NCBI GenBank assembly: GCA_021737645.1
Contig: JAIPDO010000025.1
Coordinates: 1 to 53,328, forward strand
Direction: 5' to 3'
From: Desulfarculaceae bacterium
Lineage (GTDB): Bacteria > Desulfobacterota > Desulfarculia > Desulfarculales > Desulfarculaceae
Length of the DNA stretch: 53,328 nucleotides
Shown here: in pieces, positions 7,138-17,140 of the stretch
How positions within the stretch are numbered: position 1 is the stretch's first letter
Layout of the letters: each line of letters begins with the position of its first letter
Notes under the pieces: generated by a model
Database searches by the model: none
The model's input: only the letters and a program-made list of their open reading frames with translations
Told to the model about the DNA's origin: nothing
Position numbers and translations under genes: made by a program

Positions 7138-8607
7138 CTACTTCCTGACCACGATCACCAGCTTCTCCCCGATGTAGAGCTTGTCGCGGGCGCCCAGCTG
7201 GGGGTTCCACTCCTTGATCTGCCTCATCTTCACCCCATAGCTGCGGGCCAGGCCGTAAAGGGTCTGTCCGGGGCGCACCAAGTGTATGATGCGCACCGGC
7301 TTGGGCTCCGCCGGTGGGGCCGGTTTGGCCACCAAGGCGGGCCTTGCCTTGGCCTGGGCGGCCACGGTGGAGACTTTTTTCTCCAACTGGTCCAGGCGGC
7401 GGTCCATGACTTGCTCGTCCTTGTTGTCGGCGGCCTGCTGTTTCTCCAGGGAACGGAGGCGGGCGCTCAGCTTGGGGTCGGCCTTGACGGCGGCGGCGGC
7501 CTGCTTCTTTACCTGGGCCAGCTCCTTTTCCAAGGAGGCGATGCGCTTGGCTGCTTCCAACTCCTGGCGCGAGGGCCGGGCCTGGGCCTGGCCCAACGCA
7601 GCGATTTGCTTTTCCAAGCCGCTTAGGCGCTGGGCCAGCAGGGGCGAAGCCAAAGGCGCACCCTTGACCGTGGGCGGAGCCACGGCCAGGACGCCCAATT
7701 GTTTTGCCAGGCGCTCTTGGCCGCGCTGCAACTGGCCCAAGGAAGTGGTCAGACCGGCCAACACCTTGCCCTGGCCCGCCACCCGCTGGGTCAACTCAGG
7801 CGGGGCGGCGGCAGCCGTCCCGCCTTTGGCCGGGGGACGCTGGGCCAGGTCCTTGACTTGCTTTTCCAGGGAGGCCAGGCGCTGGTCCAGCTTGGCGGGC
7901 GCCGGCGCGCTCTTGGCCTCCAGGCGTTTGTCCAACTCGGCCACCTTGGCGGCCAGCTTGTCCTCGCCCTTGGCTGGGGCCAGCTTCTTGAGGTCTTTGG
8001 CCATAGCCTGGTTTTGCTTATCCAGGGCGGCCAGGGACTTTTCCATCTGGGCCACCTGGGGAGTCAGCTTGCCCTGGGCCGCGCCCAGGGACTTGGCCAG
8101 CTCCTTGTTTTGCTTATCCAGGGCAGCCAGGCTCTTTTCCAGCTTGTCCATGCGCGCGGCCAGCTTGGGATCGGCCGCCTTGCCCCCCGCCGCCGGAGCG
8201 GCGGGCAGGTTGGCCAGCTTTTTCTCCAGGGCCGCAACCCGGGCGGCCAGCTTGGGGTTGCCACTCCCGGCGGCCGGGATCTGGCCGTTTTCCTGAGCCT
8301 GATTCAGACGCTTTTCGGTGTGGGCCAGGCGCTTGTCCAGGTCCTTGATACGCTGGTTGGCGGCTTCGGCGGCGCTGAGCACCTTGTCCAGGCGGGCGGG
8401 GTTGATGCCCTGGCCCAGGGGGCCTCCGGCGGGCGTGGGGGCCTCGGCCCCTCCCCCGAACAGGCCGCTCAAGAGCACGTAGATAAGATACACCCCACCC
8501 ATGGCCACCAGGATGGCCACCCCGATCTCCAGGGGCGAAAGGCGGAAACTGCGGCGGCCGCCCCTGTTGCCGGTGGGCAGTTTGGGGCTGGAAAGCACCT
8601 TGGGCAT
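7138..8607 (-). CDS. Membrane-anchored coiled-coil protein with C-terminal LysM domain
   Basis: The protein has 489 residues. A short cytosolic, basic N-terminus is followed by one TM helix (about residues 27-48, IGVAILVAMGGVYLIYVLL). Then comes a roughly 370-residue rod built from repeated heptads such as LAARVAALEKKLA and AALDKQN, separated by Ala/Pro-rich stretches. The last 50 residues are a LysM fold (HLVRPGQTLYGLARSYGV ... LYIGEKLVIV) that binds peptidoglycan. The protein should reach from the inner membrane across the periplasm to the cell wall, perhaps as an envelope spacer or scaffold. It is the first gene of a unit with cca and is divergent from the enoyl-CoA hydratase gene. Low-complexity repeats make the rod hard to align. 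No specific family is recognised beyond LysM. Confidence 0.85.
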   Translation of the reverse strand: MPKVLSSPKLPTGNRGGRRSFRLSPLEIGVAILVAMGGVYLIYVLLSGLFGGGAEAPTPAGGPLGQGINPARLDKVLSAAEAANQRIKDLDKRLAHTEKRLNQAQENGQIPAAGSGNPKLAARVAALEKKLANLPAAPAAGGKAADPKLAARMDKLEKSLAALDKQNKELAKSLGAAQGKLTPQVAQMEKSLAALDKQNQAMAKDLKKLAPAKGEDKLAAKVAELDKRLEAKSAPAPAKLDQRLASLEKQVKDLAQRPPAKGGTAAAAPPELTQRVAGQGKVLAGLTTSLGQLQRGQERLAKQLGVLAVAPPTVKGAPLASPLLAQRLSGLEKQIAALGQAQARPSRQELEAAKRIASLEKELAQVKKQAAAAVKADPKLSARLRSLEKQQAADNKDEQVMDRRLDQLEKKVSTVAAQAKARPALVAKPAPPAEPKPVRIIHLVRPGQTLYGLARSYGVKMRQIKEWNPQLGARDKLYIGEKLVIVVRK

Positions 8608-8678
8608 GAGTCATCTCACTAAGTTATAGGTGGCCCAAAACTAACAAAGGTGGGCGGCTTTAGCAAGGCCGCCATAGC

Positions 8679-8707
8679 TTGACGGCCCCGGACGCTCGGC
8701 CTATGCT
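8679..8707 (+). promoter_or_regulatory. Sigma70-type promoter before the enoyl-CoA hydratase/isomerase gene
   Basis: TTGACG (8679-8684) and TATGCT (8702-8707) are separated by 17 bases, 35 bases ahead of the ATG at 8742. Confidence 0.5.
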
Positions 8708-8741
8708 GGAGGCCTTGATGAGTATAGCTTGAGGAGAGGCC

Positions 8742-9536
8742 ATGGCCGAATACAAAACATTGTTGGTTGAGGATCGCGGGCCGGTGCGCCTGCTCACCCT
8801 GAACCAGCCCGAAATCTTCAATCCCGTTGATTATGGCAGCACGCCGGAGATTATCCAGGCCCTGGAAGAAGCGGGGGCCGATTCGGCGGTGCGGGTGGTA
8901 GTGCTCACCGGGGCGGGCAAGGCCTTCAGCGGCGGGGGCAACGTGCGTGAGATGGCCAAGGCGCTGGGACGCGGCGAAAAGCCCAGCCTCTTCTTCTCCG
9001 AGCTGGCCGCGCTTCTCCACCGCTCGGTCAGCACCCTGCGCCGCCTGCCCAAGCCGGTGGTCTGCGCCCTCAACGGGGTGGTCAGCGGCGGGGGCCTTGG
9101 CTTGGCCCTGTCCTGCGATATGGTGGTGGCCAGCCAAAAGGCCAAATTCGACCCAGGCTATATCCGCATCGCGGTGAGCCCCGACGGCGGCAGCACCGCG
9201 CTCGTCACCAGGGTATTGGGCCTGCAAAGGGCCAGCGCCTTTTTCATGCTGAGCGAGGTCATAGACGCCGAGACCGCCCAGGCCTGGGGCCTGGTCAACC
9301 GGGTGGTGGAGCCAGAGGCGCTTTTGGAAGAGGCCCTGGCCGTGGCCCAACGTCTGGCCAAGGGGCCGGCCACCGCCCTGGCCCAGACCAAGGCCCTGCT
9401 CAACCAAGCCATGTACGGCGACCTGGAAACGGTGATGGAGAACGAGCGCCAGAGCCTGTGCCGCCTGGGCGACCAGCCCGACTTTGCCGAGGGCATCACC
9501 GCCTTTTTCGAGAAAAGGAAGCCCGAATTTGCCTGA
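8742..9536 (+). CDS. Enoyl-CoA hydratase/isomerase (crotonase) family protein
   Basis: This 264-residue crotonase-fold enzyme acts on acyl-CoA. The CoA oxyanion-hole segments are visible as GKAFSGGGNV (about residue 66) and NGVVSGGGLGLALSCD (about 110). At the catalytic loop it reads VSPDGGSTAL, with Asp where hydratases have Glu. The first catalytic Glu of hydratases is also not present. PDGG-type loops are typical of isomerases such as PaaG, so an isomerase is more likely than a classic hydratase. Its stop overlaps the start of the Yip1-like gene. It has its own promoter. The true substrate cannot be read from sequence. Confidence 0.85.
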   Translation: MAEYKTLLVEDRGPVRLLTLNQPEIFNPVDYGSTPEIIQALEEAGADSAVRVVVLTGAGKAFSGGGNVREMAKALGRGEKPSLFFSELAALLHRSVSTLRRLPKPVVCALNGVVSGGGLGLALSCDMVVASQKAKFDPGYIRIAVSPDGGSTALVTRVLGLQRASAFFMLSEVIDAETAQAWGLVNRVVEPEALLEEALAVAQRLAKGPATALAQTKALLNQAMYGDLETVMENERQSLCRLGDQPDFAEGITAFFEKRKPEFA

Positions 9537-10158
9537 TAGCCCCCATATAGTCCCGGAAGCCGCTGAAGCCCCGCCACCGCCACCGCCGGGCATCATGATG
9601 CCCTGGGAGGCGCCCGGAGCCGGGGTCAAAGCCTTTTTCTCCACCATGTACGGCATCATGGCCAAGCCCCGCTGGGCCCTCTCGGCCCAGCCCGCCGCCT
9701 CCTGGCCCCGCTGGATCGGCTTCGCGGTGGGCATGTGGCTGCTGGTGTTTTTCGCCCGCTATTTGTTCACTGTCGCCTGGAGCACGGAGCCCGCCGGTGG
9801 AATGTCGGTACTGCTTTGGGGCATCCTGGGCATGCTCATCCAGGCGGCGATCTTCTTGCCCATCTACAGCGGGGCGGTGCACCTGACCCTGCGAATCCTG
9901 GCCAAGGGCCGCCCCTCCCCTCCCTTTTCCCTGGTGCTGCGCCTGGTGTGCTACAGCCAGGTGACCACCGCCGCGTTGCTGCTGCCCATGGTGGGCATCT
10001 TCGTGCACCTGCTGTGGAACATCTACGTCTTGGCCATCGCCCTGACCGTGAGCCTGGGCCAGGACAAGCGGACCGCCATCCTGGGGGTGATATTGCCCAT
10101 GATCGGCTTCTTCCTGCTGGGTGTGATGTTGGCGAGCCTGGGCATGGCGGGGGCCTAG
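9529..10158 (+). CDS. Yip1-like multi-pass membrane protein (first of tandem pair)
   Basis: The protein has about 209 residues. A Pro-rich N-terminal tail (EAPPPPPP) precedes at least four TM helices: IGFAVGMWLLVFFARYLF, LLWGILGMLIQAAIFLPIY, TTAALLLPMVGIFVHLLW and ILPMIGFFLLGVML. The pattern with conserved polar residues between helices 2 and 3 (YSGAVHLTLRIL) fits bacterial Yip1-domain proteins, whose role is poorly known. The start is taken as TTG 9529, nine bases after AGGAAG and overlapping the upstream stop, which implies coupled translation. An ATG at 9594 is an alternative. The next gene is a related protein starting right after its stop. Confidence 0.65.
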   Translation: MPDSPHIVPEAAEAPPPPPPGIMMPWEAPGAGVKAFFSTMYGIMAKPRWALSAQPAASWPRWIGFAVGMWLLVFFARYLFTVAWSTEPAGGMSVLLWGILGMLIQAAIFLPIYSGAVHLTLRILAKGRPSPPFSLVLRLVCYSQVTTAALLLPMVGIFVHLLWNIYVLAIALTVSLGQDKRTAILGVILPMIGFFLLGVMLASLGMAGA

Positions 10159-10692
10159 GTGGCGAGCGAGGCGCGCCGGCCCCTGGCCTGGGAAAGCGCC
10201 GCCGGTCCCCTGTGGGGCCTGCCGGCCACCTGGTGGGCCGTGGCCAGCCACCCTGGGGCCAGCTTCGCCGACGCCCGCAAGGGCAGCCTGGTGCGCGCCG
10301 CCGTCTTCGCGGTTATCTGCACCCTGGCCCCCATGGCAGTGATGTGGCCCCTGGGGCTCTCCCCGGCCGGGCCGCTTCCCTGGTTGGTGATCTTGGGCTT
10401 CATGCCGCTGAACGCGGTCATTATCCACGTTATGTTCATGACCCTGGGCGCGGCGGGGCGCAACCTGGGCGACACCCTCCGGGTGGCCTGCTACGCCCAA
10501 GGCCCGGCGCTGCTCACGGTAATCCCCTACGCGGGCATGGCCGCCTTCGCGGTGTGGAATCTGGTGATTTTGGTCTACGGCCTGGCCGCGGTGCACCGCA
10601 CCCCGGTGCGCCTGTCCCTGGTGGCCAACCTCATCCCGGTGGTATTTTCCCTGGCCCTGTCCCTGTCTGGAGCCGGGGCGCTGTTCCAATAG
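10159..10692 (+). CDS. Yip1-like multi-pass membrane protein (second of tandem pair)
   Basis: The protein has 177 residues and starts at a GTG directly after the stop of its neighbour. It has four to five hydrophobic helices (AAVFAVICTLAPMAVMW, WLVILGFMPLNAVIIHVMF, LLTVIPYAGMAAFAVWNLVI, LVANLIPVVFSLALSLSG). The motif CYAQGPALLTVIP echoes CYSQVTTAALLLP of the first protein, so the two are paralogues and probably form a membrane pair. There is no catalytic motif. A GC-rich hairpin follows five bases after the stop. Confidence 0.65.
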   Translation: MASEARRPLAWESAAGPLWGLPATWWAVASHPGASFADARKGSLVRAAVFAVICTLAPMAVMWPLGLSPAGPLPWLVILGFMPLNAVIIHVMFMTLGAAGRNLGDTLRVACYAQGPALLTVIPYAGMAAFAVWNLVILVYGLAAVHRTPVRLSLVANLIPVVFSLALSLSGAGALFQ

Positions 10693-10696
10693 CAAA

Positions 10697-10716
10697 CCCC
10701 CTCCGGGTGGAGGGGG
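10697..10716. terminator. GC-rich hairpin between convergent genes
   Basis: CCCCCTCC and GGAGGGGG form a perfect 8-bp stem with a GGGT loop. It lies between the Yip1-like pair and the convergent FmdB gene. No clear T-run follows on either strand, so termination strength is uncertain. Confidence 0.45.
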
Positions 10717-10761
10717 CCGTCTGTGCTCTCGGCGCGGACCGCGCCGACAATGCTAGCCAGC

Positions 10762-10974
10762 TCAGGAAAAGCCCGAGCCGCCGCAGCCGGAGCTGGAGGC
10801 CGCCGCCGCCCCGGCCAGGGAGCTTAATCCCTTGCCGGTGGAGCTGAAGCAACTCATGAGGCGCTCCTTTTTCTTGGAGCCGCACTTGGGGCACTCCACC
10901 GCGTCGGCGCTGCCCATCACCAGGGCCTCGTACTCGTGGTCACACTTTTTGCACTTATACTCATAGATGGGCAC
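10762..10974 (-). CDS. FmdB-family zinc-ribbon protein
   Basis: The protein has 70 residues. The start MPIYEYKCKKC and a second pair ECPKCG make the four-Cys zinc ribbon of the FmdB/regulatory small-protein family. A Gly/Ser/Ala-rich tail with one more Cys follows (SSGCGGSGFS). Family members are common in anaerobes and are usually annotated as regulators without proof. The gene is convergent with the Yip1-like genes and divergent from the membrane protein at 11139. An AT-rich palindrome lies 19 bases upstream of the ATG. Confidence 0.88.
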   Translation of the reverse strand: MPIYEYKCKKCDHEYEALVMGSADAVECPKCGSKKKERLMSCFSSTGKGLSSLAGAAAASSSGCGGSGFS

Positions 10975-10992
10975 GGCGTTTCCTCCGGTTTG

Positions 10993-11008
10993 TCATTGAT
11001 ATTAATGA
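10993..11008. promoter_or_regulatory. AT-rich palindrome upstream of the FmdB gene
   Basis: TCATTGATATTAATGA has TCATT/AATGA arms and resembles part of a Fur-type box (three GATAAT-like units). It lies between divergent genes. The match to the Fur consensus is weaker than at 44635-44653. Confidence 0.25.
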
Positions 11009-11048
11009 TAAGCAGGAAAAAACGCCTGTCAAGGCGGGCTGATAATCG

Positions 11049-11077
11049 TTGACCCCCGCGACGCGAGTCCATAGGAT
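11049..11077 (+). promoter_or_regulatory. Sigma70-type promoter before the membrane protein at 11139
   Basis: TTGACC (11049-11054), a 17-base spacer and TAGGAT (11072-11077). The start codon follows 61 bases later with GGGAGGA ahead of it. Confidence 0.5.
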
Positions 11078-11138
11078 GAAATATCGCTTTGTCCTGCCCG
11101 CCAGTTTTTGTTTGCGCCCAAATTCAGGGAGGACACCC

Positions 11139-11558
11139 ATGACCGCTTCGCCCGCCGCCCGGCCCAACACGGCCAACACCGCCGTCATATTGCTCTACGT
11201 CGCTTGGGGTTTGGGAGTGCTGCGCACCTTGTTGGGTGCGCCCGCCATTTTTCACCTGGGAAGCGAGGGACAGGCCGGAGCCGCCGTGGCCATCGTGGTG
11301 GTCATCTTGGCGGTAATGCTTTTCTTTATTTTCATGATCGGCAAGGGGCGCAACTGGGCCCGCATCACCTTTTTGGTGCTGTTTATCATCGGCACGGTCA
11401 TGATGGTCGTGGGCCTGGTCTCGGGCGCGCCCTTCGGCGCGGCCGCGCTCATGGACATAGTGCAGGTGATAACCCAGCTGGTGGCCCTGGTGATGCTGTT
11501 CTCGGCAGAGTCCAACGCCTGGTTCCAGGGCGTGAAGGCTGCCAAGTCCAAGAGCTGA
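11139..11558 (+). CDS. Small four-helix membrane protein, unknown function
   Basis: The protein has 139 residues and four TM helices: VILLYVAWGLGVLRTLLG, AAVAIVVVILAVMLFFIFMI, ITFLVLFIIGTVMMVVGLV and DIVQVITQLVALVMLFSA. The tail FQGVKAAKSKS is basic and probably cytosolic. The start at ATG 11139 is chosen because GGGAGGA lies nine bases ahead. The frame stays open 90 bases further upstream, but that part overlaps the promoter. Proteins of this build are widespread small inner-membrane proteins with no known role. It converges on the sensor-kinase gene with 20 bases between. Confidence 0.7.
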   Translation: MTASPAARPNTANTAVILLYVAWGLGVLRTLLGAPAIFHLGSEGQAGAAVAIVVVILAVMLFFIFMIGKGRNWARITFLVLFIIGTVMMVVGLVSGAPFGAAALMDIVQVITQLVALVMLFSAESNAWFQGVKAAKSKS

Positions 11559-11578
11559 CCCGGCGGGACCGGGGCGGC

Positions 11579-13522
11579 CTAATCTTCCGGCGGGACGGGC
11601 CGCTCCGGCAGCACCAGGGAGAAGCGGGCGCCTCCGCCCAAGGGGCAGGAATAGGACACGTAGCCGCCGTGCTCCTCCACGATCTTCTGGCAGATGAGTA
11701 GCCCCATACCCGTACCCTGGGAGCCCTTGCTGGAGTACAGGCTCTGAAACAGTTTGGGCCCCGCCTCCTCGGGGATACCCGGCCCGTTGTCCTCCACGGA
11801 AATGGTGACCTGACCGGGCCGGGTGGGGGCGCACTCCAGGGCCAAGCGGCCCTCGCCCTTGGGCTCGGCCTGGGCCAGGGCATCCAGGGCGTTGGCGCAC
11901 AGATTAATGAGGGTCCTCTTCAGGGCCGGATGGTCCAGCAGCATCCCTGCGCAAGCCGGGTTCTGTTTCACCTCCAGGGCCACCCCCAGCTCAGCAGCCC
12001 GCCGGCTCATGAGCGAAGCCACGTCGGCCAGCAAATGGTTGAGGTCAAAGGGCCTGAGCTCGCCCAGGCGATAGTCGGCGAAGTAGAGCAGGTCCTCGGC
12101 CATCTTAGAGACCCGGCCCACGCTGGCGGCCACCATGCGCCAGCCCTGGGCGATCAGCTCCGAGTCGTTGCTTTCCAGGCCCTGGTCCACGATGTAAGAG
12201 GCGGTGTTCAGACCGTGCAGCAGGTTTTTGATGTACGGGGCCAGGCCGGTGAGGGTGGCCCCCACCGCAGCCATGGCCGCGTTCTTGCTCACCTGCTCCT
12301 CCAGGGCGCTCAGGTCGCTGATGTCCAGGAAGTTGCCCACCAGGCCGTCCGCCGTGCCGGAGCCCTCGCCCTCGGCCCGGCGGATGCGTCCCTCCAGGAT
12401 GCACTCCTGACCGGCGGTGCAGCGGCTGCGCACCTGGATAAGATCGCTTTCCCCCCGGCGTCCCAAGGCCTCGGTCAGGGCCCGCTGCAGCACAGGACGA
12501 TACTCCTTGGTCATCAACTCGGCCAGGTTGACGCCGGTCAGCTCATCGGGGGAGCGCCCCAAGACCCGCCGGGCCTCGGGGTTGGCCAGGCGCAGGCGGC
12601 CGTCGGGCTCCATTAAAAAAATGGCGTCCGGCGCGTTGCTCACCAGTTGGCGGTAGCGGCGGTTAAGAGCCTCGGTGCGCTGGGCCACCCGCCCGGCCAT
12701 GTCGGTGATGGACCGGGACAGGGCCCCCAGCTCAGCCACCGCCGTCACCGGGGTCATGGACTGCTCGTCGGCCCGGGCCAGCTTGTCCACCTCCCGGGTC
12801 ATCCTCCGCGCCGCCCGGCTCACGGTGAAGATGACGCTGAGCCCGATGACCGTGCTCACCCCCAAAAACAGGGCCAGGGCAAAGCCCAGAGTGCTGTACA
12901 TCTCCCGGTTCAGGCGCGCGTCCAGCCCGGCCAGGCTCAGGTCCACGTCCAAAACGCCTAGCACCTCCTGGCCGGGCGGGTGGGCATGGCAGGCGGCGCT
13001 GGAGCAGGCGGGCTGGTTGTAGATGGGCAAGATGGTGCCCAGGACCCGCCCTCGCCCCGGCCCGTTGAAGATGCGGTGCCGGTCCTCCTGGGGCAAGCGG
13101 GTCAAGGGGGCGTCCTGGGCATGGCAGGCAAAGCAGGCCTCGGCCTTCTTGTCCACCATGGAGCCCATCTCGGCCTGGTCGGTGGAGAAAATGACCCGTC
13201 CCTCGGCGTTCATGATGCGCACCCGCTCCACCCCCGGCTGGTTGCGCACGTCGGCGATGGCCTGGTAGAGGTGGCCCCGCTTGCCGCCCATCATGGACAG
13301 GAAGGTGACCCGGCTCAGGGTGTCGGCAAAGGCCGCGCCGTTGGCCACCATGGCCTGGGTGAGTTGGCTCCGGTGCTGCTGGATGTTGAAGTAGGCAGCC
13401 AGGCCCACGGCCACGAAGATGGCCACCCCCACGGGAAAGGAAAGTTGGAAGCTGAGCGAACGGCCGGGCCGCCGCAATAATCGGCCCATGGCTTGGGTGG
13501 CTTTTGCAAGGGCCCCGGCCAA
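11579..13522 (-). CDS. Haem-motif sensor histidine kinase lacking the phospho-accepting His
   Basis: The protein has about 647 residues. The order is a TM helix (PVGVAIFVAVGLAAYFNIQ), a periplasmic domain with a CxxCH motif (EACFACHAQ) and a second site CSSAACHAH, a second TM (STLGFALALFLGVSTVIGLSV), HAMP, PAS (APDAIFLMEPDGRLRLANPE), a DHp-like helix pair and a GHKL ATPase with DNGPGIPE and GTGMGLLICQKI. At the H-box it reads TGLAPYIKNLLHGLN: the expected His is Pro (codon 12236-12238). ATP binding looks intact but autophosphorylation at the normal place is not possible. The start is TTG 13522, seven bases after AAAGGAG; ATG 13564 is an alternative. It is divergent from an NtrC-like regulator that lacks its phospho-Asp. 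Confidence 0.85.
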   Translation of the reverse strand: MAGALAKATQAMGRLLRRPGRSLSFQLSFPVGVAIFVAVGLAAYFNIQQHRSQLTQAMVANGAAFADTLSRVTFLSMMGGKRGHLYQAIADVRNQPGVERVRIMNAEGRVIFSTDQAEMGSMVDKKAEACFACHAQDAPLTRLPQEDRHRIFNGPGRGRVLGTILPIYNQPACSSAACHAHPPGQEVLGVLDVDLSLAGLDARLNREMYSTLGFALALFLGVSTVIGLSVIFTVSRAARRMTREVDKLARADEQSMTPVTAVAELGALSRSITDMAGRVAQRTEALNRRYRQLVSNAPDAIFLMEPDGRLRLANPEARRVLGRSPDELTGVNLAELMTKEYRPVLQRALTEALGRRGESDLIQVRSRCTAGQECILEGRIRRAEGEGSGTADGLVGNFLDISDLSALEEQVSKNAAMAAVGATLTGLAPYIKNLLHGLNTASYIVDQGLESNDSELIAQGWRMVAASVGRVSKMAEDLLYFADYRLGELRPFDLNHLLADVASLMSRRAAELGVALEVKQNPACAGMLLDHPALKRTLINLCANALDALAQAEPKGEGRLALECAPTRPGQVTISVEDNGPGIPEEAGPKLFQSLYSSKGSQGTGMGLLICQKIVEEHGGYVSYSCPLGGGARFSLVLPERPVPPED

Positions 13523-13679
13523 AGTCAAACTCCTTTCCTCCTCCGGTGGGGAGAAGAGCCTCATTGTGGCCCGGGGGGCACGGTCGAGGCAAGGGGCTGG
13601 ATGAAGCAAAAGTTCGAGGAATCGTAGGGTTTCGGGCTTGCGCCCGCTAAGCCAACCTCCACAAAGCTCAGTGATTATT

Positions 13680-13801
13680 CGCGGCACAGCCAGGGAATGC
13701 CAGGCAAGGCGGAAACGAGCGAGGGACGCAGGGGTAGTAGACCTACCCCGAGGACCGAGCGATGTTGACAACGCCGCATGGCGCTTCCTAGCGAAGCCGC
13801 G
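13680..13801 (+). repeat. Dispersed intergenic repeat, copy A
   Basis: The unit starts CGCGGCACAGCCAGG and ends GCGAAGCCGCG, so its ends are imperfect inverted copies. A perfect inner hairpin GGGGTAG/CTACCCC lies at its centre and CGAGGACCGAGCGATG follows. It is the divergent member of the family seen at 24089-24212 and 42097-42222, and it fills about a third of the gap between the kinase and regulator genes. Nothing else is seen in that gap. Confidence 0.6.
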
Positions 13802-13871
13802 CCGTCCACTTGTAAATCGAGCGCCTATCGCAGACAATGGGGGCGGCGCTCTACGCCGGAGAGGAAAGGCC

Positions 13872-15302
<1,431 letters not shown>

Positions 15303-15316
15303 GGAAAGCGAATACC

Positions 15317-16081
15317 ATGTGGCAACAACACCTGGCCGGACGCGAGATAGGCCTTTACCTGGGACGTAGCGGCTTTGACCCGGCCCGGCCCAGCCTGCTG
15401 CTCATCCACGGCGCGGGCGGCAGGGGCGAGTCTTATTTGCCCCAGCTCAGCAACCTCAAGGATATCAACGTAGCCGCCCTGGATCTGCCGGGCCATTTCG
15501 CCACCCCCGGCCCAGGCCTACAGCGGGTGGAGGACTATTCCAAGTGGGTGGGCGAGTTCCTGGCCGCCGGGCCGCTGAGGCCCGTGGTTCTGGGGCACTC
15601 CATGGGCGGGGCCATCGTGCAGGAGTTGGCCCTGGCCCATCCCGAGCTGATGCGCGGGGTGATCCTCATGAGCACCGGACCCAGCCTGCCGGTGAACCCG
15701 GCATTGCTCGCCGGGATAAAGGAAAATTTCCAACCCACGGTGCAGATGATCGTGAGCTGGGCCTATTCCAAGGGCGTTGACCCCGCCATCCTGCGCCAGG
15801 GGATGGAGCAGATGGCCCAGACCGATCCCCAGGTGCTGCACGACGACTTCGCCGCCTGCGATTTTTTTGACGCCACAGAGCGTTTGGGCGGGCTGCGCCT
15901 GCCCGCCCTGGTGGTGGTGGGCAGCAAGGACAAGATGACCCCGCCCGCCCTGAGCCAGGCCATGGCCCAGGCCATCCCCGAGGCGGAGCTGAAGATTATC
16001 GAGGGCGGGGGCCACATGATCCAGTTGGAGCAGTTCCGCGAGGTCAATCAGGCCATCGCCGATTTCATGGGCCGCTTCTAG
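15317..16081 (+). CDS. Alpha/beta-hydrolase
   Basis: The protein has 254 residues. The order is strand LLLIHGAGGRGESY (oxyanion HG), nucleophile elbow LGHSMGGAI (Ser about residue 96), an Asp in VVVGSKDKMTPP and His in EGGGHMIQLEQ, completing Ser-Asp-His. The cap between residues 125 and 195 is helical. This is the build of esterases, lactonases and C-C hydrolases; the substrate cannot be named. It lies 14 bases after the pseudo-receiver regulator with AAGGAAAGC ahead of the ATG, so the two are co-transcribed and the hydrolase may serve the same response. Confidence 0.88.
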   Translation: MWQQHLAGREIGLYLGRSGFDPARPSLLLIHGAGGRGESYLPQLSNLKDINVAALDLPGHFATPGPGLQRVEDYSKWVGEFLAAGPLRPVVLGHSMGGAIVQELALAHPELMRGVILMSTGPSLPVNPALLAGIKENFQPTVQMIVSWAYSKGVDPAILRQGMEQMAQTDPQVLHDDFAACDFFDATERLGGLRLPALVVVGSKDKMTPPALSQAMAQAIPEAELKIIEGGGHMIQLEQFREVNQAIADFMGRF

Positions 16082-16095
16082 CCGGATTGATGACC

Positions 16096-16563
16096 TCAGG
16101 CGGTGCGGGCCTTGCCGCTGAGCGCCTCTATGGCGATCTTGAAAACCCTGGCCTTGCCGGACATCTTCTCGATGTATTTCAGGCCCTCGGCGCGGAAATC
16201 CAGGCTGTACTTGTCCAGCAGGGCATTGAGGGCGGCCTGCTTTTGCGCACCCAGCACTTCCGTGGCCGGGCCGAAGGCCACCACGCTTTCATAGAGCGTG
16301 GCAAACTGGTCCGGCAGAACCTGGGCCTTGCCCACCACGCACAAGGACACCCGGCTGTTGGCCGCGATGTTGTCCAGCTTGTGCCCCGTCAGGGCGCAGT
16401 GGAAATAGATGTCCCCGTCCATAAGGCAGTAATGCAGCGGCGTGCCGTAGGGCTGGCCCTCGGGCGAGACGGTGGAGAGCACTCCGTACTCCCCTTGCTC
16501 CAAAATCCGCCAGGCCTGCTCCCGGTCCACGGCCCGGTCTTTTCTGCGTAGCTCGCGCTGCAT
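16096..16563 (-). CDS. Pyridoxamine 5'-phosphate oxidase-like flavin-binding protein
   Basis: The protein has 155 residues. The split-barrel signatures are visible: YGVLSTVSPEGQPYGTPLHY near the N-terminus, DIYFHCALTGHKLDNI in the middle and VSLCVVGKAQ, the pattern of NimA/5-nitroimidazole reductase-like members that bind FMN or a related cofactor. It probably acts in the cytoplasm as a small reductase. It converges on the hydrolase gene with 14 bases between. Upstream, 70 bases separate it from the NUDIX gene on the same strand. Confidence 0.85.
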   Translation of the reverse strand: MQRELRRKDRAVDREQAWRILEQGEYGVLSTVSPEGQPYGTPLHYCLMDGDIYFHCALTGHKLDNIAANSRVSLCVVGKAQVLPDQFATLYESVVAFGPATEVLGAQKQAALNALLDKYSLDFRAEGLKYIEKMSGKARVFKIAIEALSGKARTA

Positions 16564-16633
16564 GAATTACTCCCGTCTTGGCTTAGGCCATGCGGCGCTC
16601 GCCGCGTCAACTTGCTTTTGGTCTTTCAGATTT

Positions 16634-17140
16634 CTAGACAAGGCCGGCGCAGCGCATCACCGCCTCCAGGGAGGGGGCGCAGCGGCTGTGGTCCGCGGCC
16701 ATGGCCCTGGCTTCGGCCAGGGAGAACAGGCCCATCTCGGCTATCTCCTCGGGGTCGGGCGCGGGCTGCTGGTCGGTCCTGGCCCGGAACACCCCGGAGA
16801 ACTCGCCCTGGGTGGCCGGCCCGGCGGGCACCTTGCCCACATAGGCCAGCTCAAGGCTCAGGCCCAATTCCTCGCGCAATTCCCGCTGGGCGGCGGCGAA
16901 ATAATCCTCTCCGGGGTCCAGGTGGCCGCTGGCCGAGGAGGTCCACATGCCCGGATAGGTGTCCTTGGCCTGGCTGCGCCGTTGCAGCCACAGGTTGCCC
17001 TGGGGATCGAAGACCAGCACGTGCACCGCCCGGTGCAAAAGGCCCTGGCTATGCACCTGGGCCCGGGGGGCCAGGCCCACCTGGCGGTCCTGGTCGTCCA
17101 CCACGGGCAACAGTTCGTTGGGGTCCTGGGCCGGGCTCAT
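16634..17140 (-). CDS. NUDIX hydrolase, IPP-isomerase-like subgroup
   Basis: The protein has 168 residues. The NUDIX box is complete (GHLDPGEDYFAAAQRELREE then LGL), preceded by LWLQRRSQAKDTYPGMWTSS, as in the YfcD/IPP-isomerase-like subgroup. It should hydrolyse a nucleoside-diphosphate-linked compound with Mg2+. The start ATG 17140 overlaps the upstream gene stop as ATGA, so translation is coupled. The frame extends further upstream but within the other gene. The substrate is unknown. Confidence 0.88.
   Translation of the reverse strand: MSPAQDPNELLPVVDDQDRQVGLAPRAQVHSQGLLHRAVHVLVFDPQGNLWLQRRSQAKDTYPGMWTSSASGHLDPGEDYFAAAQRELREELGLSLELAYVGKVPAGPATQGEFSGVFRARTDQQPAPDPEEIAEMGLFSLAEARAMAADHSRCAPSLEAVMRCAGLV

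Noticed and set aside
5606-8622. Long plus-strand frames opposite cca and the LysM gene
   Set aside because: They are antisense shadows of GC-rich genes, with low-complexity Gly/Gln/His/Arg sequence and no family signatures.
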